Counted from the first letter of the stretch, positions 48,120 to 57,955 are shown. The stretch is 64,000 nt of DNA from Zeaxanthinibacter enoshimensis (GCF_004362865.1 NZ_SNYI01000001.1:1116001-1180000), one strand, 5' to 3'. Program-made: numbers and translations. Notes: generated by a model from the sequence alone, not told the origin.

Positions 48120-49736
48120 ATGAGCACATCCAACCCGACGACGAAATCGATTTCGTTAAAGGAATACGGAATTAAAAGTGAAAATGTACATTATCAGCTT
48201 TCTCCCTCAGAACTGCACGACATAACCATTGATAAGGGGATGGGACGGGAAGCCGATTCAGGCGCTCTCGCAGTCAATACTGGTGAGTTTACCGGTAGGT
48301 CGCCCAAAGACAGGTTCATCGTGAAGGACAAGATCACCGAAGATAAGGTGTGGTGGGGAGATATTAATATCCCTTTCAGCAGCGAAAAGTTCGATGCATT
48401 ATATGATAAGGTGATCAACTATCTCGATGAGAAAGAATTATTCGTACGAGACTGTATTGCTTGTGCCGATGAAGATTACCGCCTGAATATCCGCGTGATC
48501 AACGAGTATCCCTGGTCCAACCTGTTTGCATACAATATGTTTTTGCGACCAACAGAGGATCAGCTTAAAGACTTTGACCCGGAATGGACGGTTATCAATG
48601 CACCCGGGTTTAAAGCAGATGCCGAGATAGACGGTACGCGGCAGCATAACTTTGCGATCCTGAATTTTACTCGGAAGATCGCCCTGATAGGGGGGACCGG
48701 CTATACCGGTGAGATCAAGAAAGGGATTTTCTCTGCCTTGAACTTTATCCTGCCTGTAGATAAGAATACGCTTCCCATGCATTGCTCTGCCAACGTGGGA
48801 GAAGAAGGAGATACAGCGATCTTCTTTGGTCTTTCCGGAACCGGGAAAACAACCCTCTCTACAGATCCCACCCGGAGACTGATCGGGGATGATGAGCATG
48901 GCTGGACAAAGGATAACACCGTCTTTAATTTTGAAGGGGGATGCTATGCCAAAGTGATCAACCTGTCTGAGGAGAGTGAACCCGAAATCTATGGAGCGAT
49001 CAAGAAAGGGGCTATCCTGGAAAACGTGATCATGGATGACAATGGCAAAGTAGATTTTGCTGATACCTCCATAACCCAGAACACCAGGGTTAGTTACCCC
49101 ATTTATCATATAGATAACATCATGGAGCCATCTATTGGCGATAACGTGAAGAATATCTTCTTCCTCACTGCCGATGCGTTCGGGGTATTGCCTCCGATCT
49201 CTAAACTGACTCCAAGCCAGGCAGCTTATCACTTTATGTCAGGTTACACTGCTAAGGTAGCTGGTACCGAGGCCGGGGTGGTAGAACCTGTCCCTTCCTT
49301 TTCTGCATGCTTCGGGGCGCCTTTTATGCCGCTCCACCCTGCTAAATATGCAGAGATGCTCAGTCGCAAAATGAAGGATTCAGGCGTTAATGTATGGCTG
49401 GTGAACACAGGTTGGACCGGTGGTCCTTACGGTGTTGGAACCAGGATGAAGCTAAAATATACAAGGGCGATGATTCATGCAGCCCTTAACGGGGACTTGG
49501 GCTTATACACTTATGATACCTACCACATCCATTCGGTATTCGGAGTCGCACAACCAAGACAGTGTCCCGGAGTGCCTACAGAAGTACTTTCTCCCAGGAC
49601 TACCTGGAATAATGATGAAGCATACTATAAGACCGCTTTTAAACTGTCTAATGCTTTCAGGGAGAATTTCAAGAAATACGAATCGGGTGCCAGTGAAGAA
49701 ATCCGCAGGGGAGGACCACAACGGTATGCCTTTTAA
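48120..49736 (+). CDS. pckA: Phosphoenolpyruvate carboxykinase (ATP)
   Basis: Turns oxaloacetate and ATP into phosphoenolpyruvate in gluconeogenesis. The 538 residues are the normal size. The kinase-1a P-loop is GLSGTGKTTLSTDP; metal and substrate sites are seen in NTGEFTGRSPKDRFIV, PMHCSANVGEEGDTAIFFG and LIGDDEHGW. Own promoter and terminator. Confidence 0.98.
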   Translation: MSTSNPTTKSISLKEYGIKSENVHYQLSPSELHDITIDKGMGREADSGALAVNTGEFTGRSPKDRFIVKDKITEDKVWWGDINIPFSSEKFDALYDKVINYLDEKELFVRDCIACADEDYRLNIRVINEYPWSNLFAYNMFLRPTEDQLKDFDPEWTVINAPGFKADAEIDGTRQHNFAILNFTRKIALIGGTGYTGEIKKGIFSALNFILPVDKNTLPMHCSANVGEEGDTAIFFGLSGTGKTTLSTDPTRRLIGDDEHGWTKDNTVFNFEGGCYAKVINLSEESEPEIYGAIKKGAILENVIMDDNGKVDFADTSITQNTRVSYPIYHIDNIMEPSIGDNVKNIFFLTADAFGVLPPISKLTPSQAAYHFMSGYTAKVAGTEAGVVEPVPSFSACFGAPFMPLHPAKYAEMLSRKMKDSGVNVWLVNTGWTGGPYGVGTRMKLKYTRAMIHAALNGDLGLYTYDTYHIHSVFGVAQPRQCPGVPTEVLSPRTTWNNDEAYYKTAFKLSNAFRENFKKYESGASEEIRRGGPQRYAF

Positions 49737-49756
49737 TCTGAAGATTTAGAGAATGT

Positions 49757-49786
49757 AAAAAGCCTCCATAAGGAGGCTTTTTTTAT
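49757..49786 (+). terminator. Terminator after pckA, likely bidirectional
   Basis: AAAAAGCCTCC-ATAA-GGAGGCTTTTTTT; the A run on the other side lets it also serve the convergent hemD. Confidence 0.88.
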
Positions 49787-49805
49787 TGTCTTGTAGTGGA
49801 TTTAC

Positions 49806-50552
49806 TTACTTCTTATTAACGCTGGTAATATATTTCTGCAGCGCCATGGTCATAGACGGAGTCTCGGGGGTTGGAGCCTGGATATCGATCCTGAGTCCTG
49901 CATCTGTAGCGGCCTGTACGGTCGAATTTCCAAATACCGCGATCCGGGTGTCGTTCTGTTCAAAATCCGGGAAGTTCTGTAGCAGGGATTCTATTCCTGA
50001 AGGGCTGAAGAATACCAGGATATCGTAGTATACGTTTCTCAGGTCAGACAGGTCGCTGATCACTGTTTTGTAAAAGATTCCTCTTTTCCAGTTCAGCTTA
50101 AGCTCGTTCAGACTTTCCGGGACAATGGGTTTTAGTACATCCGAGGATGGAAGCAGGTAGGATTCGTCCTTATATTTCTTTAAGAGGGGAACCAGTTCTG
50201 CGAAAGTCCGTTTTCCCACGTAGATCTTTCGTTTCCTGTACACGACGTACTTCTGCAGGTAGTAAGCAACAGCTTCGGACTGGCAGAAATACTTCATGGT
50301 ATCCGGTACCTTGAAGCGCATTTCCTCAGCGATCCTGAAGAAGTGGTCGACTGAGTTCCTGCTGGTCAGGATTATGGCTGAGAAATTATGAAGGTCGATT
50401 TTCTGCTGCCGAACATTCTTGGCATCAACGCCCTCCACGTGGATGAAAGGCCTGAAATCTACTTTCACCTTTTCTTTTTCAATCAGTCGTAAATAAGGCG
50501 AATTCTCCATTTTAGGCTCCGGCTGCGAAACCAAAATTGTTTTTACCTTCAT
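49806..50552 (-). CDS. hemD: Uroporphyrinogen-III synthase
   Basis: Closes the linear tetrapyrrole with inversion of ring D in haem synthesis. HemD is poorly conserved, but the 248-residue length and two-domain layout fit: ILVSQPEPKMENSPYLRLIE at the start, FSAIILTSRNSVDHFFRIA, and FFSPSGIESLL with RIAVFGNSTVQAATDAGLRI at the end. It follows the DUF4271 gene by 7 bp, an arrangement common in flavobacteria. Confidence 0.9.
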   Translation of the reverse strand: MKVKTILVSQPEPKMENSPYLRLIEKEKVKVDFRPFIHVEGVDAKNVRQQKIDLHNFSAIILTSRNSVDHFFRIAEEMRFKVPDTMKYFCQSEAVAYYLQKYVVYRKRKIYVGKRTFAELVPLLKKYKDESYLLPSSDVLKPIVPESLNELKLNWKRGIFYKTVISDLSDLRNVYYDILVFFSPSGIESLLQNFPDFEQNDTRIAVFGNSTVQAATDAGLRIDIQAPTPETPSMTMALQKYITSVNKK

Positions 50553-50559
50553 ATGAGCA

Positions 50560-51216
50560 TCATTTGGTTAGAGCGTTCACAAATATCACGATTGGTGCAA
50601 TTTCGAGTGCGCAAAGGTACAAAATAAAATAGAAAAACTTCGTTGTTATTTCTTTTTGATAGTTTTTTAGAATAGTGATCCAACCTACCAAATTAACAGC
50701 TATGACAAGGAAAATGGTCAAGTAAATCACAACCCTGGAATCTTTGAAAATATACACCAGGCAGATATTCCCGAGGAAAACAATAATGCTGCTGTAAAAT
50801 AGATAAGACAGTTTTTTAAATATTAGTTCCGAGACCAGTTTGTTATTGTTAAAGAAAAAGCCGTTTGCGAGCTGTAAGAATAATTTGACCAGGGAAAAAG
50901 TGAGTAACAGGCCAAAGATTACAATATACAGGAAGGGGAATATCTCTTCTGCGGGATCCTGCCAAAGCGGCCTGCACAGGTAAATGAATAAGGAGAAATT
51001 CAGTAACTGGAAGATGCCAAACAGGATATTGAAACCGTTCCAAAGTCTGTCCTTCTTATTGTACATGAAAATGTACTTATTGTTGAAAGGCAGGATGATG
51101 AAATTAAGGAACCGCGCATAGGATACCTGCTTCGCGATCACGGCAAAGAACAGGCTGGAGAAGATCACCACGGTGATCCAGTCGGTAGATACCAGGGCTC
51201 TGCTTATGGGTTCCAT
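50560..51216 (-). CDS. DUF4271 membrane protein
   Basis: A 218-residue inner-membrane protein with about six helices (DWITVVIFSSLFFAVIAKQ; ILFGIFQLLNFSLFIYLCRP; SIIVFLGNICLVYIF; ATKFFYFILYLCALE-like end). It matches the DUF4271 family, usually next to hemD in Bacteroidota. Function unknown. It overlaps the glycosyltransferase by 13 bp. Confidence 0.88.
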   Translation of the reverse strand: MEPISRALVSTDWITVVIFSSLFFAVIAKQVSYARFLNFIILPFNNKYIFMYNKKDRLWNGFNILFGIFQLLNFSLFIYLCRPLWQDPAEEIFPFLYIVIFGLLLTFSLVKLFLQLANGFFFNNNKLVSELIFKKLSYLFYSSIIVFLGNICLVYIFKDSRVVIYLTIFLVIAVNLVGWITILKNYQKEITTKFFYFILYLCALEIAPIVIFVNALTK

Positions 51217-52877
51217 GTTTCAAATTTTATATTCTTCCCATTGATAGCCCAATATAGATTGTTTTCTGCAATAGTGATCTTGAAATAGCCGGGATCGTCT
51301 ATGGGGGACTCAGGCATTTCAAAATAGAAGCTGGTGGAGTCTTTGCCTTTCAGCAATGTTTCCCCTTCCTTAACGGGTCTCACCTGCAGGGGCAGTATCT
51401 GCTTAACCTGCTTGTAATGGTTGAGGAAGGTAATCCCGAATTTCAAAGATCGCATGGGAATGGATTGAGGGTAAGGATTATAGACCTTCAACAAGGCCAG
51501 GCCGTCTCCGGGCTTGCCGGCGTCTTCCACAGCAGTGGACAAGTTCCTGAAAGACTGGAAATCATCTATATATTTTCCGTACAAAGTGCGCCCCTTGGCG
51601 TTTTGATATACCACGTCACCTTGTTTATAGGTCTTGGCGATATAGAGTACCTTTTTACCGCGCACCCGCTCTTCGGAGCCATCAATGGTATATTGGTTCT
51701 GCCGGTACTGTACGTTGTTCAGGGAGAATGATGGGATGCCGGAATAGAATTCATACATCGGGGCTTCCCGGTAAGAGTTTTCGAATACAACCGGGGTATC
51801 CCCGATCTGCGACCTGATGGCCTCCACCCATTCCCGGTTGCCATGGGTTTCAAAAGTAATGGGAAACAGCGGCGGGTAGACCAGCCCTATACGCAGGAAT
51901 CCCATGATAACCAGGTTGGCGATCCCCATGCGCATGATCCATTTCCTGTCTACGGGTGATGCCAGTATATGGTTGTAGACGAGAACGGCCATGGGAATAC
52001 AGATCACTATGATCCACTGGGTCTGTACCCTTCTCTGGAAACTGGAGATAAAAAAGAAGATCAGTACCCCGTATACCAGGTATAAAAGCGCTTTATTAAA
52101 AAGGTCGGTAGATTTGGACTTGAACAGCGATCGGTAGATCCAGGGAAAGGTGAGTCCAAATAAGGCGACAAGGTTAATAAAATATCCCAGGGTGAAATCA
52201 TTAAAATCATAGGCGCGGTTTGGCCTTTCATAAAGATGGTATTCCAGGGAAACAAAATTATTCTCGTAGAGCCAGAAAAAATGTGGGCTGTAGCACAAGA
52301 GGGCGATAACAACAGCCATCCATGCTTTGCCATTCTTAAGCAGTCGCAGGTTAGACAGGAGTACAAAACCGATGACCAGCACTGCATGGTACTTGCTGTA
52401 CATAAGTGCAGCCATTACCACTCCTAAACAAAGGGCTAAGAACAAGGTGTCTTTGGCAAGAAACTTCTTGTAAAGCCATAGGAACAGGGCGGTAAAGAAG
52501 AGTAAGGGAGTGTCGGGAAGGGTAAAGAAACCGTAAGCATTTAACAGGGTCATGGAGGTGACCAACACAAAGAAATGCCAGACATACTGTTGTTTTTTTA
52601 CAGAATCGATCATCAGCCAGAGCAGGTAGAGCGTAGCTGATGAAAGTATACAGCTCAGGAAACGGACACCAAGTTCCCCGTCAAAGAAAAAGTCACTGAT
52701 CTTAATCATTAATGCGACCATGGGCGGGTGGTCAAAATAACCCCAGGCCATATCCTGTGCATAATACCAGTAATACGCTTCGTCAAATAAAAGTTCAGTG
52801 AAATGGCTCTGAACCATATTCACTAATAGCAGCAGGCCCAGGAGCCATAATAACAAGGTAGGTGATTTAGATTTCAT
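51204..52877 (-). CDS. Glycosyltransferase family 39-type membrane protein
   Basis: A 557-residue membrane enzyme of the ArnT/PMT superfamily. The first periplasmic loop carries the catalytic acidic residues (LLFDEAYYWYYAQDMAWGYF; DHPPMVALMIKISDFFFDGE). About ten helices follow, then a soluble C-terminal domain of some 180 residues. Such enzymes move a sugar from a polyprenyl phosphate donor to a lipid or protein outside the inner membrane. A polyprenol-phosphate-sugar synthase gene (53008) starts divergently only 130 bp away and probably supplies the donor. Confidence 0.92.
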   Translation of the reverse strand: MKSKSPTLLLWLLGLLLLVNMVQSHFTELLFDEAYYWYYAQDMAWGYFDHPPMVALMIKISDFFFDGELGVRFLSCILSSATLYLLWLMIDSVKKQQYVWHFFVLVTSMTLLNAYGFFTLPDTPLLFFTALFLWLYKKFLAKDTLFLALCLGVVMAALMYSKYHAVLVIGFVLLSNLRLLKNGKAWMAVVIALLCYSPHFFWLYENNFVSLEYHLYERPNRAYDFNDFTLGYFINLVALFGLTFPWIYRSLFKSKSTDLFNKALLYLVYGVLIFFFISSFQRRVQTQWIIVICIPMAVLVYNHILASPVDRKWIMRMGIANLVIMGFLRIGLVYPPLFPITFETHGNREWVEAIRSQIGDTPVVFENSYREAPMYEFYSGIPSFSLNNVQYRQNQYTIDGSEERVRGKKVLYIAKTYKQGDVVYQNAKGRTLYGKYIDDFQSFRNLSTAVEDAGKPGDGLALLKVYNPYPQSIPMRSLKFGITFLNHYKQVKQILPLQVRPVKEGETLLKGKDSTSFYFEMPESPIDDPGYFKITIAENNLYWAINGKNIKFETWNP

Positions 52878-52896
52878 CCGGTTTTCAGATTGGCGT

Positions 52897-52904
52897 CAAA
52901 ATTA
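52897..52904 (-). promoter_or_regulatory. -7 promoter element of the GT39-DUF4271-hemD operon
   Basis: TAATTTTG on the minus strand, 19 nt before the ATG at 52877. Confidence 0.5.
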
Positions 52905-53007
52905 CAATTTATTGATTGGAACCGCTTGTTTAAAGAAACGATAAAATGTGCGGGGTATTTCTCAAACCCTATTTTAAGTACTATTTTTACCCAAATAATG
53001 CGAGTGC

Positions 53008-53736
53008 ATGGCCGACTGCTTAGTGATCATCCCGACCTTTAACGAAATTGAAAATATAGAGGCAATTATCGATGCTGTCTTTGAGCTGGATAAGGGTTTC
53101 CACGTACTGATAGTGGACGATAATTCTCCTGATGGCACTTCCGAAAAGGTACGGGAGATGCAGAACAGGTACCCCGGAACTTTACACCTGGAAGTCCGCA
53201 AAGAGAAGTCGGGCCTGGGAACGGCTTACATCCATGGTTTTAAATGGGCACTTGCCAGGTCCTATCAATTTATCTTTGAGATGGACGCTGATTTCTCCCA
53301 TCGGCCTTCAGATCTTCCAAGGCTGCTCAGGGCATGTAAGAACGGGGCAGATTTGGCTATTGGATCCCGCTATACTAAAGGGGTGAACGTTGTGAACTGG
53401 CCTTTGTACCGGATCCTGCTTTCGTACGGAGCCTCTTTTTATGTTAAGCTGATAACGGGAATGCGGGTGCATGACCCTACAGCGGGATTTATCTGTTACA
53501 AGAGAAAGGTCCTGGAAACTATAGACCTGGATGCCGTTAAGTTTATCGGCTATGCCTTCCAGATCGAAATGAAATACCGTGCCTATCTTAAAAAGTTTAC
53601 CATAGATGAGGTAAACATCATCTTTACTGACCGGGAAAAAGGGAAGTCGAAAATGAGTTCTTCTATCATCTGGGAAGCTGTTTTCGGGGTGATCAGCATG
53701 AAAGTTCGCAGCCTGTTTAATCGTAATGGTTTTTAA
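53008..53736 (+). CDS. Polyprenol-phosphate mannose synthase-type GT2 glycosyltransferase
   Basis: A 242-residue cytoplasmic GT-A enzyme that joins a sugar from a nucleotide donor to polyprenyl phosphate. Typical steps are VIIPTFNEIENIEAIIDAVF, VDDNSPDGTSEKVREM, GLGTAYIHGFKWAL, EMDADFSHRP (the DxD-like metal site) and IGSRYTKGVNVVNWP. There is no C-terminal membrane domain, as in bacterial DPM1-like enzymes. Divergent from the GT39 gene that may use its product; followed by dihydroorotase 1 bp after the stop. Confidence 0.94.
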   Translation: MADCLVIIPTFNEIENIEAIIDAVFELDKGFHVLIVDDNSPDGTSEKVREMQNRYPGTLHLEVRKEKSGLGTAYIHGFKWALARSYQFIFEMDADFSHRPSDLPRLLRACKNGADLAIGSRYTKGVNVVNWPLYRILLSYGASFYVKLITGMRVHDPTAGFICYKRKVLETIDLDAVKFIGYAFQIEMKYRAYLKKFTIDEVNIIFTDREKGKSKMSSSIIWEAVFGVISMKVRSLFNRNGF

Positions 53737-53737
53737 A

Positions 53738-55072
53738 ATGAAAAAGATCCTTTTAAAGAATGCAACAATTATCAATGAAGGCACCCGGACCGAGGCAGAC
53801 CTTTTGATTGACGGGAATCGGATCAGCAAGATCGGGAAAGACCTTAGTGACCCTGCTGCCGAAGTGATTGATATCAAGGGAAAATTCCTGCTGCCGGGGA
53901 TCATCGATGACCAGGTACATTTCAGGGAACCGGGACTGACACACAAGGGTGATATTGCAACAGAAAGCAAGGCAGCGGTAGCCGGGGGGATCACTACCTA
54001 TATGGAGCAGCCGAATACCCAGCCCCAGACCACTACAATTGATCTGCTGGAAAAAAAATTCGGCCTGGCCAGCGGCCGGTCTTACGCGAATTATTCTTTC
54101 CTTTTCGGGGGCACCAATGATAACCTCGAAGAACTGAAAAGACTTGATAAGAATGCCTGTTCCGGGGTGAAACTTTTCCTGGGATCCTCTACCGGCAATA
54201 TGTTGGTGGATAACGAGGAAGTTATTGAAAAGATTTTCCGTAATACGGAGATGGTGATCTCTGCCCACTGCGAGGATGAATCTACCATCAGGCGCAACCT
54301 GGAGATATATACAGCTAAATTCGGGGATGATATTCCCGTAAAATACCACCCGGTCATCCGCAGTGAGGAGGCTTGCTACCTCTCTTCATCTAGGGCCATC
54401 GCACTGGCTAAAAGTACAGGTGCCCGTCTGCATGTGTTCCACCTGTCTACCGGGAAAGAAACAAGTTTATTTCGGAATGATATCCCGCTTCAGGACAAGA
54501 AGATCACCGCAGAAGTCTGTATTCATCACCTCTGGTTTTCCGATGCCGATTACGATTCCAAGGGAACCCTTATCAAATGGAACCCCGCGGTTAAGACCTC
54601 CCGTGACCGGGATCAGTTGTGGGATGCCCTGTTAGATGACAGGATAGACATTGTGGCTACCGACCATGCTCCTCATACCCTGGACGAAAAAAAGAATCCC
54701 TACACCAAGGCCCCGTCAGGAGGACCTTTGGTGCAGCACGCCCTGCCGGCCATGGTGCAGAAATCGAGGGAAGGCAAGATCAGCTTTGAACAAATTGTAC
54801 AGAAAATGTGTCATAACCCGGCAATACTTTTTCAACTGAAAGAAAGAGGGTATGTTAGGGAAGGATTTTTTGCTGATCTCGTGGTGGTAGACCCGGAAAA
54901 GAGCTGGCGGGTAGAACCGGGCAATCTCTATTACAAATGTGGCTGGTCTCCTTTTGAAGGAGTACAATTTGACAGCGCTGTCACGCATACCTTTGTCAAT
55001 GGGAGCCTGGTATATAATGAGGGGAAATTTTCTGATGAAAGGCCGGGACAGCGATTAACATTCAACAGGTAA
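53738..55072 (+). CDS. pyrC: Dihydroorotase
   Basis: Forms dihydroorotate from carbamoyl-aspartate in pyrimidine synthesis. The 444-residue amidohydrolase shows PGIIDDQVHFREPG at the first metal site, a Lys in SGVKLFLGSSTGNM, HCEDE, RLHVFHLSTGKE and TDHAPHTLDEK. The first of the two histidines in the usual HxH is Gln here; as I recall, this form is normal in Bacteroidota dihydroorotases. ATG at 53738 (MKKILLKNATI) is chosen; it follows the GT2 stop directly, and the DUF4296 gene starts 2 bp after the end. Confidence 0.93.
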   Translation: MKKILLKNATIINEGTRTEADLLIDGNRISKIGKDLSDPAAEVIDIKGKFLLPGIIDDQVHFREPGLTHKGDIATESKAAVAGGITTYMEQPNTQPQTTTIDLLEKKFGLASGRSYANYSFLFGGTNDNLEELKRLDKNACSGVKLFLGSSTGNMLVDNEEVIEKIFRNTEMVISAHCEDESTIRRNLEIYTAKFGDDIPVKYHPVIRSEEACYLSSSRAIALAKSTGARLHVFHLSTGKETSLFRNDIPLQDKKITAEVCIHHLWFSDADYDSKGTLIKWNPAVKTSRDRDQLWDALLDDRIDIVATDHAPHTLDEKKNPYTKAPSGGPLVQHALPAMVQKSREGKISFEQIVQKMCHNPAILFQLKERGYVREGFFADLVVVDPEKSWRVEPGNLYYKCGWSPFEGVQFDSAVTHTFVNGSLVYNEGKFSDERPGQRLTFNR

Positions 55073-55074
55073 TT

Positions 55075-55485
55075 ATGAAATTCAAAGGGCTATATATATT
55101 CTTGCTTTTATGCTTAGCTGCCTGCGGGGAAGAAGTAATTGAGCAACCGGAAAACCTGATCCCGGAAGAGAAGATGACCGCTATCCTCTACGACCTGGCC
55201 ATTCTTAACGCGGCTGATGGGACTAATCCTTCGGTATTAGAAGATCGCGGAATCGAAACGATGTCATTCTTATACCAGAAATACGAGATAGACAGTGCTC
55301 AGTTCGTGGACAGTGATATCTATTACGCTTCCAAGCCCCTGCAATACCAGGGTATGTACGAGAGGATCGAGGCGCGTATCAAGAAGGTGAAGAAGCAGAT
55401 GGAAGATGAGAGGAAAAGAAAGACAGACAGCATAAAGAAAGCTGCTGAAGCGAAGCAGAGCCCCGTCAAAACAGGTCAGGAATAG
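55075..55485 (+). CDS. DUF4296 lipoprotein
   Basis: A 136-residue lipoprotein with signal MKFKGLYIFLLLCLAAC (lipid Cys at 17). The mature part (LIPEEKMTAILYDLAILNAA; FLYQKYEIDSAQFVDSDIYY) is the DUF4296 motif and the C-terminus is a charged helix rich in Lys and Glu. Function unknown; the dihydroorotase-DUF4296 neighbourhood is widely kept in flavobacteria. Confidence 0.9.
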   Translation: MKFKGLYIFLLLCLAACGEEVIEQPENLIPEEKMTAILYDLAILNAADGTNPSVLEDRGIETMSFLYQKYEIDSAQFVDSDIYYASKPLQYQGMYERIEARIKKVKKQMEDERKRKTDSIKKAAEAKQSPVKTGQE

Positions 55486-55486
55486 A

Positions 55487-56494
55487 TTATTTCCGGTCTT
55501 TCAAATATTTTTCTGCGGAGAAGGTAATGATCGAATCCAGGGATTCGTAAGTATAGTTCAATAGCGCTGTAATTTTCGTATTATCATACAGGACCTGTTT
55601 GTCAAGTGACGCCACTCGGTCTCGGGTCAGTTTTCTCTCCGCCCCGGTGAATTTAGCGCGAAACCAGTCCAGTCTCCAGGCAATTTTCAGCACCCATAAC
55701 GGGATTTTCTTTCGAGGGGGTCGATGACCCAGGGCTGTGGATACCTTTTCCAGGAGTTGCTTATAACTCATGTTCTCTGCTACAAGGATGTATTTCTGGT
55801 TACGTTCTTTCCGTTGCATCATTGCGATCATGATCTCCGCCACATCATTCACCCCGATCACCCCGGTTCCCCCGGGAGGGTAAAAGGCAGACCCTTTTCC
55901 GGCTATCCCGAAAAGTCTTCCGCTGCTGCGGTCCCACGAGCCCGGGCCGATGATCAGTCCTGGGTTAACGATCACCACCGCGAGTCCTTCCTGTGACCCC
56001 CTCCAGACCTCCATCTCTGCCCCGTGCTTGGTCAGGGCATAGACATTGTTTACCGGGGTGAGCAGTTCATCCTCTTCGTTGGCCATCCTGGTGTCCAGGG
56101 GACTTCCGATGGTAGCAATAGAACTTACATAACACAACTGCCTGACCCCCATGGCAAGGCACACATTCACGAGGTTGGCTGTCCCGGTTATATTCGCCCG
56201 TCTGAGTGCGAGGTAATCACCGGGGTCAAAGGAGACCAGGGCCGCACAATGATATACGGTCTCTATGCCCTGCAGGGCCATTTCCAGGGACGGGATATCC
56301 ATCAGGTCCCCTTTGACCCACTGGAGATCTTTCTTAAGTTCTTCGGGGGAGTGCCCGTAATATTCCCAGGTATTATATACTTGTTGAAGGCTTTCCGGCT
56401 CGCGGTACAGGGCGCGGACCCCCATTCCTTTATTAAGGAGGTGTAAGAGCAGGTGAGAACCTACTAATCCTGTTCCGCCGGTCACAAAAATCAT
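55487..56494 (-). CDS. NAD-dependent epimerase/dehydratase family protein
   Basis: A 335-residue extended short-chain dehydrogenase. The Rossmann motif is MIFVTGGTGLVGSHLLLHLL; the catalytic Tyr and Lys are in NVYALTKHGAEME and a Ser in CYVSSIATIG. The substrate-binding half ends in a basic C-terminal region. It resembles dihydroflavonol reductase-like or sugar-nucleotide epimerases; substrate unknown. Convergent with the DUF4296 gene, 1 bp apart. The promoter element TACATTTG lies 4 nt before the ATG. Confidence 0.9.
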   Translation of the reverse strand: MIFVTGGTGLVGSHLLLHLLNKGMGVRALYREPESLQQVYNTWEYYGHSPEELKKDLQWVKGDLMDIPSLEMALQGIETVYHCAALVSFDPGDYLALRRANITGTANLVNVCLAMGVRQLCYVSSIATIGSPLDTRMANEEDELLTPVNNVYALTKHGAEMEVWRGSQEGLAVVIVNPGLIIGPGSWDRSSGRLFGIAGKGSAFYPPGGTGVIGVNDVAEIMIAMMQRKERNQKYILVAENMSYKQLLEKVSTALGHRPPRKKIPLWVLKIAWRLDWFRAKFTGAERKLTRDRVASLDKQVLYDNTKITALLNYTYESLDSIITFSAEKYLKDRK

Positions 56495-56498
56495 GGCC

Positions 56499-56506
56499 CA
56501 AATGTA
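56499..56506 (-). promoter_or_regulatory. -7 promoter element of the epimerase gene
   Basis: TACATTTG on the minus strand, separated by only GGCC from the ATG at 56494; points to a leaderless or nearly leaderless mRNA. Confidence 0.5.
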
Positions 56507-56560
56507 CTTAATTCGTGTGGAAATCTCCCCGTTCCGGGGATTCCGACAGGGGAATTCTTT

Positions 56561-56568
56561 TATATTTG
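56561..56568 (+). promoter_or_regulatory. -7 promoter element of tyrS
   Basis: TATATTTG, 28 nt before the tyrS ATG. Confidence 0.55.
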
Positions 56569-56596
56569 CAGCAACCTATAAAAAAGAGAAGACAGC

Positions 56597-57892
56597 ATGG
56601 TTTCTAACTTTGTGGAAGAACTGAAATGGCGGGGAATGCTTCACGATGTAATGCCCGGAACAGAAGAACACCTATTAAGCGGCATGCAATCTGCCTACCT
56701 GGGGATAGATCCCACGGCCGATTCCCTGCATATCGGGCATATGGTGGGGGTGATGATGCTCAGGCATTTCCAATTGGCCGGCCATAAACCCTATGCACTG
56801 ATCGGCGGGGCTACGGGAATGATCGGAGATCCTTCCGGGAAGTCGGAGGAGAGAAACCTGCTGGATGAAACAACACTCCGGATGAACCAGGAGGCCCTTA
56901 AAGAGCAGTTATCGAGATTCCTGGATTTTGATGATGCGACAGATAACTCGGCTGTACTGGTCAATAATTATGACTGGATGAAAAAATTCTCTTTTCTCGA
57001 TTTTATCCGGGATGTTGGTAAGCACATAACGGTGAACTACATGATGTCTAAGGATTCTGTAAAGAAGCGGCTTTCATCTGACGCCAAGGAAGGAATGTCT
57101 TTTACGGAATTTACCTACCAGTTGGTCCAGGGGTATGATTTTTTACACCTGTACAAGAACCATAACTGTACCCTGCAGATGGGTGGCAGTGACCAGTGGG
57201 GCAATATTACCACGGGTACTGAGATGATACGCCGGATTGAAGGCGGTAAGGGCTACGCCATTACCTGTCCCCTGATCACCAAGGCAGACGGGTCCAAATT
57301 CGGGAAGACTGAACAGGGGAACGTATGGCTGGATGCACACAGGACATCACCCTATGCTTTTTACCAGTACTGGCTGAACACCTCTGACGAGGATGCCGAA
57401 AAGTATATTAAGATTTTCACCTTCCTATCCCGGGAAGAAATAGAATCCCTGATCAGGGAACACCAGGAAGCCCCGCATATGCGGAACCTGCAGCGCAGGC
57501 TCGCCGAGGAGATCACGGTGATGGTTCATTCCCAGGACGACCTGGATAAAGCTATTGCCGCCAGTAACATCCTGTTCGGGAAATCTACCTCGCAGCAGCT
57601 GAAGCAACTTGATGAGCATACTTTCCTGGAGGTGTTTGAAGGAGTGCCACAGGCAGTAATAAGCAGGTCAGAGGTTGAGGAAGGGCTTGATATCATTGCA
57701 GCCCTGGCCTCCAAGACCGGGTTCCTGAGTTCTAACGGGGAAGCCAGGAGAGAATTGAAACAGAATTCGATCGCCGTGAACAAGGAGAAAGTAAAGGAAG
57801 GGTACAATATCACTTCCGGGGACCTGATCAATGAGAAATACGTCTTACTGCAACGCGGGAAAAAGAATTACATGGTTCTGGTGGTCGAATAA
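56597..57892 (+). CDS. tyrS: Tyrosyl-tRNA synthetase
   Basis: Charges tRNA-Tyr. The 431-residue TyrRS has the HIGH motif in [14 protein letters not shown], the KMSKS-like KFGKTEQGN, the tyrosine site [20 protein letters not shown] and [12 protein letters not shown], and a C-terminal S4 RNA-binding domain ([20 protein letters not shown]). This is the short TyrS form. Confidence 0.98.
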   Translation: MVSNFVEELKWRGMLHDVMPGTEEHLLSGMQSAYLGIDPTADSLHIGHMVGVMMLRHFQLAGHKPYALIGGATGMIGDPSGKSEERNLLDETTLRMNQEALKEQLSRFLDFDDATDNSAVLVNNYDWMKKFSFLDFIRDVGKHITVNYMMSKDSVKKRLSSDAKEGMSFTEFTYQLVQGYDFLHLYKNHNCTLQMGGSDQWGNITTGTEMIRRIEGGKGYAITCPLITKADGSKFGKTEQGNVWLDAHRTSPYAFYQYWLNTSDEDAEKYIKIFTFLSREEIESLIREHQEAPHMRNLQRRLAEEITVMVHSQDDLDKAIAASNILFGKSTSQQLKQLDEHTFLEVFEGVPQAVISRSEVEEGLDIIAALASKTGFLSSNGEARRELKQNSIAVNKEKVKEGYNITSGDLINEKYVLLQRGKKNYMVLVVE

Positions 57893-57955
57893 CTAAAGTG
57901 GTGGAAAGTAGGATCTTCTCATCTTTAGTTGACAAAAGCTCACTATCTTAGATAA

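Noticed and set aside
48701-49232. Large minus-strand open frames inside pckA
   Set aside because: Antisense to PEP carboxykinase, no start context or motif; shadows.
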